From: Phycisphaerae bacterium
GTDB lineage: Bacteria > Planctomycetota > Phycisphaerae > UBA1845 > PWPN01
DNA length: 12,504 nt
Direction of reading: 5' to 3'
Assembly (NCBI GenBank): GCA_035384605.1
Contig: DAOOIV010000137.1
Coordinates: 1 to 12,504, forward strand
The stretch's first letter is position 1. Each line of letters starts with the position of its first letter. Of the stretch, positions 6,201 to 12,504 are shown one piece after another. The notes under the pieces were generated by a model. That model did not search any database, was not told where the DNA came from, and saw nothing but the letters and a program-made list of their open reading frames with translations. The translations under genes and the position numbers were made by a program.

Positions 6201-6818
6201 ATGACTATTCGCGGGTTATCTGGCACTCTGGTCTTTTTTTTGGTGGTAATGAAGGTTGCCAAGGCATCGCCGATTCTCCTGGCGACCCTGGATGCTCGCG
6301 TCACCCTGGGCACGCCGCAGGTCGTTGAATCGGCGTGGCCTGTCCTCTTTTATCTAATGGAGGACAATAGCATTCGTGGGATGCTGTTCAATGAGTTTGC
6401 GATTCAACCTCAATTCCCCACTGACATCGACATCACCATCTTCTCGGCGGGTGATCCTGACTTCGGCGAATTCACTGCCTTGCTTTCGAATGGGCGCAAC
6501 GACGACAAACTCAAGGGAGCGTGGAACAACAATGCGGGCCTGCTCGGAGGGGGTGGGGGACAGGATCTGTTCGATCTCGAGCTGCACGTCCCCTCATTCG
6601 GTCCTGATCGGGTCGGGTACCGGATCGAATCCATCAGAGAGGTTGTCACAGTTGACCTGAGGAGCCCCGGAGTCGACCCCGGTGGCGATGGTATCTGGAC
6701 AGACTGGGAGATATCTGCAGGTAGATATGAGTTCTATGGAGTCCCGGTGCCGGAGCCGACATCGTCGCTGCTGTGTTGCGCCAGTGCGCTACTCGTAATT
6801 CGAGCCCGAAGCAAGTAA
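6201..6818 (+). CDS. PEP-CTERM protein, tandem family member 2
   Basis: Predicted exported protein of 205 residues, function unknown. A signal peptide (about 1-22, ending AKA) is followed by SPILLA, as in the genes on either side. It is the most diverged of the three: it keeps IDIT..SAGDPDF, a LLSNGRNDD segment, a five-Gly loop (LGGGGGQ) and DRVGYRIESIREVV, each at the position of the matching segment in members 1 and 3. The C-terminus is a PEP-CTERM tag, Pro-Glu-Pro at 184-186, a short hydrophobic helix with two Cys, then RARSK. The ATG at 6201 has GGAGG (6190-6194) 6 bases upstream; the leader GGAGGTGA.GTCATGA is almost the same as in member 1, supporting duplication that included the translation start. 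It has its own promoter at 6107-6136. Confidence 0.85.
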   Translation: MTIRGLSGTLVFFLVVMKVAKASPILLATLDARVTLGTPQVVESAWPVLFYLMEDNSIRGMLFNEFAIQPQFPTDIDITIFSAGDPDFGEFTALLSNGRNDDKLKGAWNNNAGLLGGGGGQDLFDLELHVPSFGPDRVGYRIESIREVVTVDLRSPGVDPGGDGIWTDWEISAGRYEFYGVPVPEPTSSLLCCASALLVIRARSK

Positions 6819-6832
6819 AAGTAACATGACGG

Positions 6833-6850
6833 TTAGCTCTTTAGGGCTAA
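6833..6850 (+). other. small hairpin in the gap before family member 3
   Basis: TTAGCTC at 6833-6839 pairs with GGGCTAA at 6844-6850 (7 pairs, one G-U) around a 4-base loop. It lies between the stop at 6818 and the ribosome-binding site at 6854-6859. No T-run follows, so read-through from member 2 into member 3 is expected; it may stabilise or separate message segments. Confidence 0.4.
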
Positions 6851-6865
6851 GACGGAGAGATTTTC

Positions 6866-7477
6866 ATGATTCACCAAGCTATTCGTTCGCTCATCGTTCT
6901 GTTCGCAGTGGCCAATGCCGCCACAGCCACCCCAATACTGCTATCATCATATGAGGCCCGGGAGGCACTCGACGACATCCGCTATGCGGATGTATCGCGC
7001 GTTGGTCTGATGCTGGAGTTGTACTCGCTCGCTCCACCTTACCAGTCTTTTACAGTTGGGGGCAGCGTGTATTGGCAGGATGGTCAGCAAGGAACGGTGG
7101 ATTTCACCACCGAGGATGCTGCCGGCTTCAATGGGCTTGTTGGGCTCGTGACAAATGGAATCGAGGACCAGTTCTCCGTGCTAGCACTTTTTGAAGAAGG
7201 AGGAGGAGGTAGCGGAGGGCCAGAGAGTTGGCTGTTGGGGCGGTCCCCTGATCTCGCGGGGTATCGTGTCGATTTCGTGAGATTGAGTGTCGAGCAGTTG
7301 AGCATTGGACCCTCACCTGGGCATCCTGGAGCATCTCGGCTTGACTATCAGGCGAAGTGGGAGATGTGGGGGGAAGTCGTTCCCGAGCCTACGAGCTCAG
7401 CGGTATTCGTGCTTGGCGTGGTTTCGATTATGTCGCGTTGGCGTGTAAGCGGCACTTCTCGAAGGAGCTCAAGATGA
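6866..7477 (+). CDS. PEP-CTERM protein, tandem family member 3
   Basis: Predicted exported protein of 203 residues, function unknown. A signal peptide (about 1-22) is followed by TPILLSS. The body matches member 1 best: VDFTTEDAAGF, LVTNGIEDQF, a Gly-rich loop (EEGGGGSGG), then PESWLLG.SPDLAGY and VRLSVEQLSI. The C-terminus is a PEP-CTERM tag, Pro-Glu-Pro at 173-175, a hydrophobic helix and a longer than usual basic/Ser tail. The ATG has GGAGAG (6854-6859) 6 bases upstream. I see no promoter in the 47-base gap, so it is probably co-transcribed with member 2. Its TGA overlaps the ATG of the next gene (ATGA at 7474-7477), implying translational coupling. The Gly-loop codons form a long AAGGAGGAGGAGG-like run inside the gene (about 7196-7208), which could pair with 16S rRNA and slow ribosomes. 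Confidence 0.85.
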   Translation: MIHQAIRSLIVLFAVANAATATPILLSSYEAREALDDIRYADVSRVGLMLELYSLAPPYQSFTVGGSVYWQDGQQGTVDFTTEDAAGFNGLVGLVTNGIEDQFSVLALFEEGGGGSGGPESWLLGRSPDLAGYRVDFVRLSVEQLSIGPSPGHPGASRLDYQAKWEMWGEVVPEPTSSAVFVLGVVSIMSRWRVSGTSRRSSR

Positions 7478-9153
7478 CCAAGCGACGCGCGATCGCAATC
7501 GTCTGCCTGCTCGTGTCGTTGACCCTGCTGCGCACAGAACTGTTTGGCGACTGCGCGCCGGGAGGAACCCCGCCTGCGGTGCCGGGACTTGGCGGCGGTG
7601 ACACCAACACACACATTTTCTCGAACCAATGCCTCGCACGTGTTGGCACCGACGTCACGATCACCATCAGTGCCATTGCCGACCTGGGCTGCAACCCCTG
7701 GGACTCGACGCATGATCTTGGCGACTGCGATACCTGCTCCAACATCCCTTGCTGTGACGCGGACCCGGAGGAGAAATACCTGACGGTCACTGCCAACAAC
7801 CACGCGTTGGACCCGGGTGTCACCGATAGCACCAACATGCCCGCTGAGGGCAAGTTCTTCAAGGAGTGGAACCTGGATTGCACCGGAACAAGCCCCGCCT
7901 GTGCAAAAGCTGGGCGATCGCCATGCGATGGCACAGAGCCGCTCTCGGCGAATCTGCACGCCGTGACCATCCCCGCCGAAACGTGGAATAGCTGGCTCGG
8001 AGCGAGCGGTAACACGATGACCATTCGTGTCACCTCGACTGGGGCCATGAATTCGTCTCTTGCGGCCTACTGCGCGGGTCTTGGGTTCGCTTCCTGCCCG
8101 TATGGCGGAAGCTGTGACGGACCCTGCGGGCCGGACACCTACTCGTCGGTGTCGATCAGCTATTTGGCTCCCGCCAAGCCCAGCATCGGCAGCCTGTCCG
8201 ATAGCCCGGACCCGGTTGCCCAGGGCAGCAACCTGACCCTGACCGCCAACAACGTGACCGACGCCGACGGTTACGTGACCGCAGTTGAGTTCTATCGCGA
8301 CACGAACGGCAATGGAACCATCGAGCCCGGCACGGACGTGCTGCTGGGCATCGACAGCAGTCTGGCCGGCGGGTGGACCTGGACGGGTTCCACGGCATCC
8401 TTCCCGGTGGAAACCAATCGTTATCTCGCCCGGGCCAAGGATGACATGGACCAGTGGGGCAATACGGCCAGCACCACCGGAAGCGTTGAGATTGCCGAAG
8501 CCTGTTGCAGGACCGACTTCTCCTGTCAGGACCTCTTGCCCACGGTGTGTGCGGCCAATGGCGGGACTCCCGCCGGGACGGGAACATCTTGCGGGACGGC
8601 CGACTCGGACGGCGATGGGATACTGGATACCTGCGACAACTGCCCGGATGACTCAAACCCGAATCAGTCGGACCACGATAATGACGGTATCGGCGATGCC
8701 TGCGAGAACGTGATCTACGTCAAACCCCAAGGCTCGGGCAACGGAACAACCTGGGAGAATGCCACCACGTTGCAGACCGCGTTGACCGCGGCCCAGACCC
8801 ACGACGACATCTGGGTGGCCGCGTCCCCGAGCCCGACGGACTACTACAAGCCCAGTGTGCCGAGTGGGCGGGCGGCGACTTTCACGTTGAAGAACAACGT
8901 CTCGGTCTACGGCGGTTTTGCCGGCACCGAAGAGCCGGCCACGTTCAGACTGGCCGATCGCGACTTCACAACGAACCAGACAGTCCTCAGCGGCGACATC
9001 GAGACGAACACGGGTTGTTTTCTGGCGAGCAAGGACTTTGATCCGCCAGCCCCAGGATGTATAAGTCGCGACCATGGCATGGCAGGGTGGGTGAGTCCAG
9101 ACGAGAGTGTTCTTCGAGAGACGTTGCTTCCGACTTCAGGGAGGACTCCATGA
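7474..9153 (+). CDS. secreted TSP3 / beta-helix protein, truncated at the C-terminus
   Basis: Predicted exported protein of 559 residues. Order: signal peptide (1-25); Cys-rich N-terminal region (about 26-230, unknown fold); bacterial Ig-like domain (about 233-340); a short CC...C...C..NGGTPAGTGTSC motif (344-373) common in planctomycete secreted proteins; a TSP3 calcium-binding unit (377-412); and the start of a beta-helix-like module (413-about 512: VIYVKPQ, WENATTLQ, HDDIWVAA, SVYGGFAG, TVLSGDI). In the related gene at 10634 the module continues as a beta-helix (NCYHVVTG..., GFTIRDG...), but here it stops after about residue 512 and the last 45 residues have no resemblance to it. That tail reads through the promoter and leader of the next gene, so the 3' end looks lost. 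The ATG at 7474 has AAGGAG 6 bases upstream and overlaps the previous stop. A role in adhesion or matrix is inferred from domain style. No PEP-CTERM tag is present. Confidence 0.8.
   Translation: MTKRRAIAIVCLLVSLTLLRTELFGDCAPGGTPPAVPGLGGGDTNTHIFSNQCLARVGTDVTITISAIADLGCNPWDSTHDLGDCDTCSNIPCCDADPEEKYLTVTANNHALDPGVTDSTNMPAEGKFFKEWNLDCTGTSPACAKAGRSPCDGTEPLSANLHAVTIPAETWNSWLGASGNTMTIRVTSTGAMNSSLAAYCAGLGFASCPYGGSCDGPCGPDTYSSVSISYLAPAKPSIGSLSDSPDPVAQGSNLTLTANNVTDADGYVTAVEFYRDTNGNGTIEPGTDVLLGIDSSLAGGWTWTGSTASFPVETNRYLARAKDDMDQWGNTASTTGSVEIAEACCRTDFSCQDLLPTVCAANGGTPAGTGTSCGTADSDGDGILDTCDNCPDDSNPNQSDHDNDGIGDACENVIYVKPQGSGNGTTWENATTLQTALTAAQTHDDIWVAASPSPTDYYKPSVPSGRAATFTLKNNVSVYGGFAGTEEPATFRLADRDFTTNQTVLSGDIETNTGCFLASKDFDPPAPGCISRDHGMAGWVSPDESVLRETLLPTSGRTP
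8710..9001 (+). repeat. duplicated beta-helix entry module, copy 1
   Basis: This segment matches 12038-12326 closely at DNA level. Identical blocks include the last 52 bases (8950-9001), a 24-base block beginning TGGGAGAATGCC and a 20-base block CACGACGACATCTGGGTGGC. The right boundary of strong identity is sharp at 9001, just before the coding sense of the module is lost. Confidence 0.8.
9038..9065 (+). promoter_or_regulatory. candidate promoter of the second PEP-CTERM pair
   Basis: TTGATC at 9038-9043, a 16-base spacer, then TATAAG at 9060-9065. It lies in the non-homologous tail of the truncated beta-helix gene and about 85 bases before the ATG at 9150. Its presence here supports the view that the tail of the upstream gene is former intergenic DNA. 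Confidence 0.4.
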
Positions 9154-9722
9154 CAACATCGATGATGAGAGGTTTTCTGGCTCTTTGTGCGATCCTCGCC
9201 GTAACGACCGTCCTCGCCCCTGCGGCCGGTGCGGCGCAGGTGATCTCGGTGGGGGCCGAGTACGGGTTCCTCTTGCCCAATCCCCCGTATACGCCAGACA
9301 CACTCCGTATTCAGATCACCTTGGGCTACGGTGAACCGGAGAATACCATCGGCGAGCAGGTCTGGATAATGGGGCCGGGCGTCTATGACCTGTCTGGCGA
9401 TCCAGACATGGGGTGTTTTCTGAACATGGCGAGCGACGGAATTCCGGAGTTCCTCTCTGTTGCCATTTTCGATGCCGCGGGCGCGTCTATCAGCTGCCCG
9501 GACGCTCTCGGCGAGCCCCAGACTCTTGGAGTGGAACCGTGGACAGTTGACCTGAATGGGCTCGATGCCACGGGTATTCAATTGAGTGTATGGGACCTTT
9601 CGCTCGCAGGAGGGTGCATTGTGCATTGGGAGGTAACGGGGCTCCCTGAACCTGCAACACTGTTGTCAGCCATTCCCCTGGCACTTGTCCTGGTTCGTGT
9701 GTGGGAACCGCGTTGTTGGTGA
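9150..9722 (+). CDS. PEP-CTERM protein, second family, copy A
   Basis: Predicted exported protein of 190 residues, function unknown. A signal peptide (about 1-28, ending GAA) precedes a compact body with clear blocks: FLLPNPPY.PDTL.IQI, IGEQVW..GPGVYDLS.DPDM, SVAIFDAAGA.IS, LDATGIQLSVWDLS.AGG. The same blocks occur in the gene at 9973 (about 55 % identity by eye). The C-terminus is a PEP-CTERM-like tag with Pro-Glu-Pro at 166-168 and a hydrophobic helix, but the usual basic cluster is reduced to R..W.PR. The ATG at 9150 has GGGAGG (9139-9144) 5 bases upstream; a longer frame from 9057 lacks a signal peptide at its start. The ATG overlaps the stop of the truncated upstream gene (ATGA). The predicted fold is probably all-beta. 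Confidence 0.85.
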   Translation: MTTSMMRGFLALCAILAVTTVLAPAAGAAQVISVGAEYGFLLPNPPYTPDTLRIQITLGYGEPENTIGEQVWIMGPGVYDLSGDPDMGCFLNMASDGIPEFLSVAIFDAAGASISCPDALGEPQTLGVEPWTVDLNGLDATGIQLSVWDLSLAGGCIVHWEVTGLPEPATLLSAIPLALVLVRVWEPRCW

Positions 9723-9752
9723 ATTGGCTCGTCGAATAAGAACGGGATGGCA

Positions 9753-9995
9753 ATGCTCGAACGATTCATTCTGGCGATGACATTGGTTGCCAGCTCGGCT
9801 CAAGGTGCGAATATCCTCTGTTCCGGCAGCCCGCTCGGGTTCAGTACGCCCGACCCGTTAGCAGTATCGGGGATTGGGACAGGGATGGAAACAGTAGGGA
9901 GGACGCCTGTGGTTTCGGATGCGGTAGTCGCAGTGTGCTTGTCAAGGGCATTTTCGGTGAAGGGAGTGACCAATGCTCAGAAGACCGGTGAGTAG
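9753..9995 (+). pseudogene. decayed PEP-CTERM paralogue fragment or small secreted peptide
   Basis: A short open frame whose first 20 residues form a good signal peptide (MLERFILAMTLVASSAQGA). The next residues (NILCSGSPLGFSTPDPLAV) resemble the start of the mature proteins on either side (SIISQGADYSFVLPNPPYNV): G, F, P and P fall in register. After that the sequence has no match to the family, no PEP-CTERM tag, and the frame overlaps the start of the next gene by 23 bases. An upstream ATG at 9747 is in frame; the ribosome-binding site is poor for both. I read it as a third copy truncated by deletion. A real short secreted peptide cannot be excluded. Confidence 0.4.
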
Positions 9996-10578
9996 CTTCG
10001 TGACCGCACTTGTGTGTGGACTTGGTGTGGGCTCTGCTGATGGTGCCAGTATAATATCTCAGGGGGCGGACTACTCCTTTGTGCTGCCTAACCCGCCCTA
10101 CAATGTCGATACTCTTTGTATTCAAATCGTGCTTCGATATGAAGATTCCGAAAGCGCGATCGGGGATCAGGTCTGGCTGACCGGCCCCGGCGTTTTTGAC
10201 CTCTCGTCAGACCCAGATATGTCGCTGTTTCTCTCTATTGCCAGCAACGGGCTTATGGACGATCTCTCGGTAGACATCATGGATGCCGCGGGGGCACGCA
10301 TCAGTTATGTCGATGCTCTCGCTGAGCCCGAGACGTTTGGCAGGCCCGTTCCCTTCACAGACATCGCGCCGCTTGAAGCCACCGGTATTCAACTGTGCGT
10401 TTGGCATCTCTCTCCTGCTGGCGGACTTGGATTGCGCTGGGAGGTGCTTGGGGTCCCTGAGCCTACGACCGGTACGGCGGTGCTGTTGGGAGCCTTCATT
10501 GCCCTACTTGTCCGACACAGACGTTGTCCCTGCGGACGATGGGCGGCAGTATCAGCATGCTTGAGATGTCGTGGGTAA
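9973..10578 (+). CDS. PEP-CTERM protein, second family, copy B
   Basis: Predicted exported protein of 201 residues, paralogue of the product of 9150-9722, function unknown. A signal peptide (about 1-25, ending ADGA) leads to the family blocks FVLPNPPY.VDTL.IQI, IGDQVWLTGPGVFDLSSDPDM, SVDIMDAAGARIS, LEATGIQLCVWHLS.AGG. The C-terminus is a PEP-CTERM tag, Pro-Glu-Pro at 162-164, hydrophobic helix, then RHRR. It continues for another 17 residues with four cysteines (CPCGRW...CLRCRG), whereas such tags normally end at the basic cluster. The ATG has AGGGAG (9961-9966) 6 bases upstream and lies within the end of the decayed frame. No promoter is visible directly upstream; it is probably transcribed with copy A. 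Confidence 0.86.
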   Translation: MLRRPVSSFVTALVCGLGVGSADGASIISQGADYSFVLPNPPYNVDTLCIQIVLRYEDSESAIGDQVWLTGPGVFDLSSDPDMSLFLSIASNGLMDDLSVDIMDAAGARISYVDALAEPETFGRPVPFTDIAPLEATGIQLCVWHLSPAGGLGLRWEVLGVPEPTTGTAVLLGAFIALLVRHRRCPCGRWAAVSACLRCRG

Positions 10579-10633
10579 CGGGGCAGTCGCGAGGGGCTCA
10601 GTGGTCTGTTTTGTAGAGCAGGAGGTGCCCTAC

Positions 10634-12504
10634 GTGCTCCGCATATTCGACGGTGCAAGGCTCGCCGCTCTCGCATTTGTGTGTCTGGCTGGCGCGTGTT
10701 TGCCTAGACCTATCTTGGCTGACATTTTTGTCCGGTGGCAGGATCCTCAGGCCAATGCCTGGGTCCTGGCGCCCTCGGCGGAGGCTACGATTGACCAGGC
10801 AAATAGGAGAATCACGTTCATTACACCGGTAGCGAGCAGGGTGTACTGGGTCTACGCAGGCTCCGGCATTGTCCCGCAAGGGGAACCAGCGTGTGCTGGC
10901 TTCTCGCCTGAGGACATCGTTGAGATCTGCGGGGACTCCACGACGGTGAGCTTCTCGGTCCAGATCGTCGCCCCTTTCCAAGGACCCAATGGGCCCGTTC
11001 CTCGTTTCGGTTGCGATGGTGCGGCGAACGTCAACGCTATCAGTCTCAGCAACACAAACGCGAGGATCGCCGCCTCTCGCATTTCGGGGAACTGCGGCAG
11101 CATTCAACTCAAGACTGGGCAATCCGGCAGCATCGGTCGAGTGGACTTGAATATCGCTGGCTCGCTGACCAGAGACATTGACGGCGATGGGTACATCGAC
11201 GTCGACCGCCCGTCAAGTTTCAGCAGCCTTGGCACGTCAGGTCTGATCATCGGAGGCAGCATCGCCAACGGCATCTCGTTGACCATCACGGGCCCGACCG
11301 GCGGCTCGCTGTCTGTCGCCGGCGATATCGACGGTAACGTTACGATCAACAGCTTTTCAAGCACGGGCAATATCTGTGCGGCTAATATCAGCGGCCTGAG
11401 CTCTGAATCTCAGCTTCCTCCCAATATCGATATTGGGCCCGACGGCGGTGGCTGGAAGGTATGTGGCCAGGATCTTGAATGTGACACCGATGGCGTACCT
11501 GACGGTGCGGACAACTGCAAGTGCGCGAACAATCCGGACCAGACCGATACCGACGGCGACGGGGTCGGCGATGTGTGTGACACCTGTACCGACACCGATG
11601 GAGACGGGAAAGGCAATCCGGGCTTTCCAGCCAATACCTGTCCCGCGGACAACTGCCCGGATGTCTCGAATCCCGGCCAGCAGGACACCGACGGCGACCA
11701 GGTGGGCGATGCCTGCGACAACTGCCCGACGATCTCCAACACAACGCAAGTCAACAGTGATCACGACGCGTTGGGTGACTCCTGCGACAACTGCCCGACG
11801 GTGTACAACCCCGACCAGACCGACACGGACGGCGACGACTTGGGCAACGCCTGCGATCCGGATGACGACGGCGACGACATCGCCGATGCGATCGACAACT
11901 GCCCCCTCATCTCAAACTCGACTCAAACGGATACCGACGGTGACGGCGTGGGCGACGCCTGCGACAACTGTCTCAACGTCCTCAACCCCGACCAACGGGA
12001 CACCGACCGGGACGGTATCGGCGACGTCTGCGAGAACGTGATCTACGTTAAGCCTCAGGCGACCGGCTTGGGTGACGGAACAAGCTGGGAGAATGCCACC
12101 ACGTTGCAGGCCGCTCTGACCGCGGCCCAGGAACACGACGACATCTGGGTGGCGGCCGGCACGTACAAACCCAGCTCACCGAGCGGGCGAGCGGCAACCT
12201 TCCAACTCCAGAACGACGTGTCGGTCTACGGCGGATTCGCCGGTATCGCTGCCGAGACCCCGGCCACGTTCAATCTGGCCGATCGCGACTTCACAACGAA
12301 CCAGACAGTCCTCAGCGGCGACATCGGGACAGTCGGGACCCAAACGGACAACTGTTACCATGTCGTCACCGGCAGCGGCACGAACAGCACCGCGATTCTC
12401 GATGGGTTCACCATCAGGGACGGCAATGCCAATGGTTCCGCAACCAGCCAGAAGCGCGGGGGCGGGCTGTATCTGGCGGCCGGCAGCCCCGCGATTGTGA
12501 ACTG
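10634..12504 (+). CDS. secreted TSP3-repeat / beta-helix protein, 3' end outside the window
   Basis: An open frame of 623 codons that continues past the right edge. It starts with GTG at 10634, 6 bases after a near-perfect ribosome-binding site (AGGAGGTG, 10620-10627). Residues 1-29 form a signal peptide (ending ILA). Residues about 30-150 are a beta-rich, Cys-containing region; 150-265 have short Gly-Ser-Ile type repeats like a beta-solenoid, with one EF-hand-like loop (DIDGDGYID, 181-189). Residues 284-468 hold about six TSP3 calcium-binding units. From 469 the module VIYVKPQ, WENATTLQ, HDDIWVAAGTYKP, SVYGGFAG, TVLSGDIGT leads into NCYHVVTG and GFTIRDG, the first turns of a right-handed parallel beta-helix. 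Such proteins are large extracellular, calcium-stabilised adhesin-like or polysaccharide-acting proteins; the exact role is unknown. Its C-terminus, and any PEP-CTERM or other sorting tag, lies outside. Confidence 0.88.
   Translation, partial: MLRIFDGARLAALAFVCLAGACLPRPILADIFVRWQDPQANAWVLAPSAEATIDQANRRITFITPVASRVYWVYAGSGIVPQGEPACAGFSPEDIVEICGDSTTVSFSVQIVAPFQGPNGPVPRFGCDGAANVNAISLSNTNARIAASRISGNCGSIQLKTGQSGSIGRVDLNIAGSLTRDIDGDGYIDVDRPSSFSSLGTSGLIIGGSIANGISLTITGPTGGSLSVAGDIDGNVTINSFSSTGNICAANISGLSSESQLPPNIDIGPDGGGWKVCGQDLECDTDGVPDGADNCKCANNPDQTDTDGDGVGDVCDTCTDTDGDGKGNPGFPANTCPADNCPDVSNPGQQDTDGDQVGDACDNCPTISNTTQVNSDHDALGDSCDNCPTVYNPDQTDTDGDDLGNACDPDDDGDDIADAIDNCPLISNSTQTDTDGDGVGDACDNCLNVLNPDQRDTDRDGIGDVCENVIYVKPQATGLGDGTSWENATTLQAALTAAQEHDDIWVAAGTYKPSSPSGRAATFQLQNDVSVYGGFAGIAAETPATFNLADRDFTTNQTVLSGDIGTVGTQTDNCYHVVTGSGTNSTAILDGFTIRDGNANGSATSQKRGGGLYLAAGSPAIVN
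11483..12037 (+). repeat. thrombospondin type 3 repeat array (about six units)
   Basis: This coding segment repeats the pattern D.DGDG.GD.CDNCP...NP.Q.D about every 23-40 residues. Variants include an insert GKGNPGFPANTC in unit 2 and a DPDDDGDDIADAID linker in unit 5. The DNA shows matching short repeats such as TGCGACAACTGCCCGACG (around 11712 and 11784). Each unit binds calcium in the known family and the cysteines link neighbouring units. Confidence 0.85.
12038..12326 (+). repeat. duplicated beta-helix entry module, copy 2
   Basis: This is the counterpart of 8710-9001. The last 52 bases (12275-12326) are identical to 8950-9001. Beyond 12326 this copy continues into intact beta-helix coding sequence, unlike copy 1. 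Confidence 0.8.

Noticed and set aside
9753..9995. Functional full PEP-CTERM gene
   Set aside because: It lacks the family blocks and the sorting tag and overlaps the next gene start.
10682..10702. Lipoprotein signal at LAGAC of the 10634 product
   Set aside because: The residue three before the cysteine is Ala, not the Leu/Val/Ile of a lipobox; a normal signal peptidase site (ILA) follows.
11483..12037. CRISPR-like or satellite array
   Set aside because: The short DNA repeats are unevenly spaced and encode TSP3 units; there are no constant repeats with unique spacers.
11433..12041. Open frame of 202 codons in another + frame
   Set aside because: It is a Thr/Arg-rich shadow of the TSP3 repeats in the correct frame that starts at 10634.

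Overview
The window looks like chromosomal DNA of a planctomycete, probably Phycisphaerae-like. Six genes end in a PEP-CTERM sorting tag (a Pro-Glu-Pro motif, one hydrophobic helix, then usually basic residues). One secreted enzyme ends in a dockerin-like calcium-binding pair. Two large secreted proteins combine thrombospondin type 3 (TSP3) calcium repeats with a beta-helix-like module. This mix, with high GC and Shine-Dalgarno-led genes, is typical of that phylum; the assignment is inferred from protein style, not from a marker gene. Every coding region I accept is on the + strand, and every product appears to be exported.

Left part (1-5430). A non-coding stretch with two strong hairpins leads to a good -35/-10 promoter and a PEP-CTERM protein with a lectin-like body (507-1262), closed by a clear terminator. 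Next come a secreted metallophosphoesterase of the purple-acid-phosphatase fold that lacks the iron-binding tyrosine (1485-3425), and a secreted clan GH-A-like glycoside hydrolase with a C-terminal carboxypeptidase-regulatory-like domain (3646-4851). Positions 4852-5432 hold no gene. They contain an array of back-to-back GC-rich hairpins, an intrinsic terminator that works on the minus strand with no minus-strand gene to serve, and the promoter of the next block.

Right part (5433-12504). Three tandem, diverged paralogues of a short PEP-CTERM protein (5433-6056, 6201-6818, 6866-7477) are followed, with an ATGA overlap, by a TSP3/beta-helix protein whose beta-helix is cut short (7474-9153). A second PEP-CTERM paralogue pair follows (9150-9722 and 9973-10578), with a decayed fragment between its members (about 9753-9995). 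Last is a GTG-started TSP3/beta-helix protein running off the right edge (10634 onward). The two beta-helix genes share a module that includes 52 identical bases, so duplication, gene conversion or an assembly join is likely around 9000.

Together the genes describe an envelope or extracellular programme: exosortase-anchored surface proteins, calcium-binding adhesin-like proteins, and enzymes for phosphate ester and polysaccharide breakdown. No exosortase, transport or regulatory gene is present here. Three of the PEP-CTERM genes share a GCTTGACA -35 element with 16-18 base spacing to a TATGAT-like -10, so they probably use the housekeeping sigma factor.
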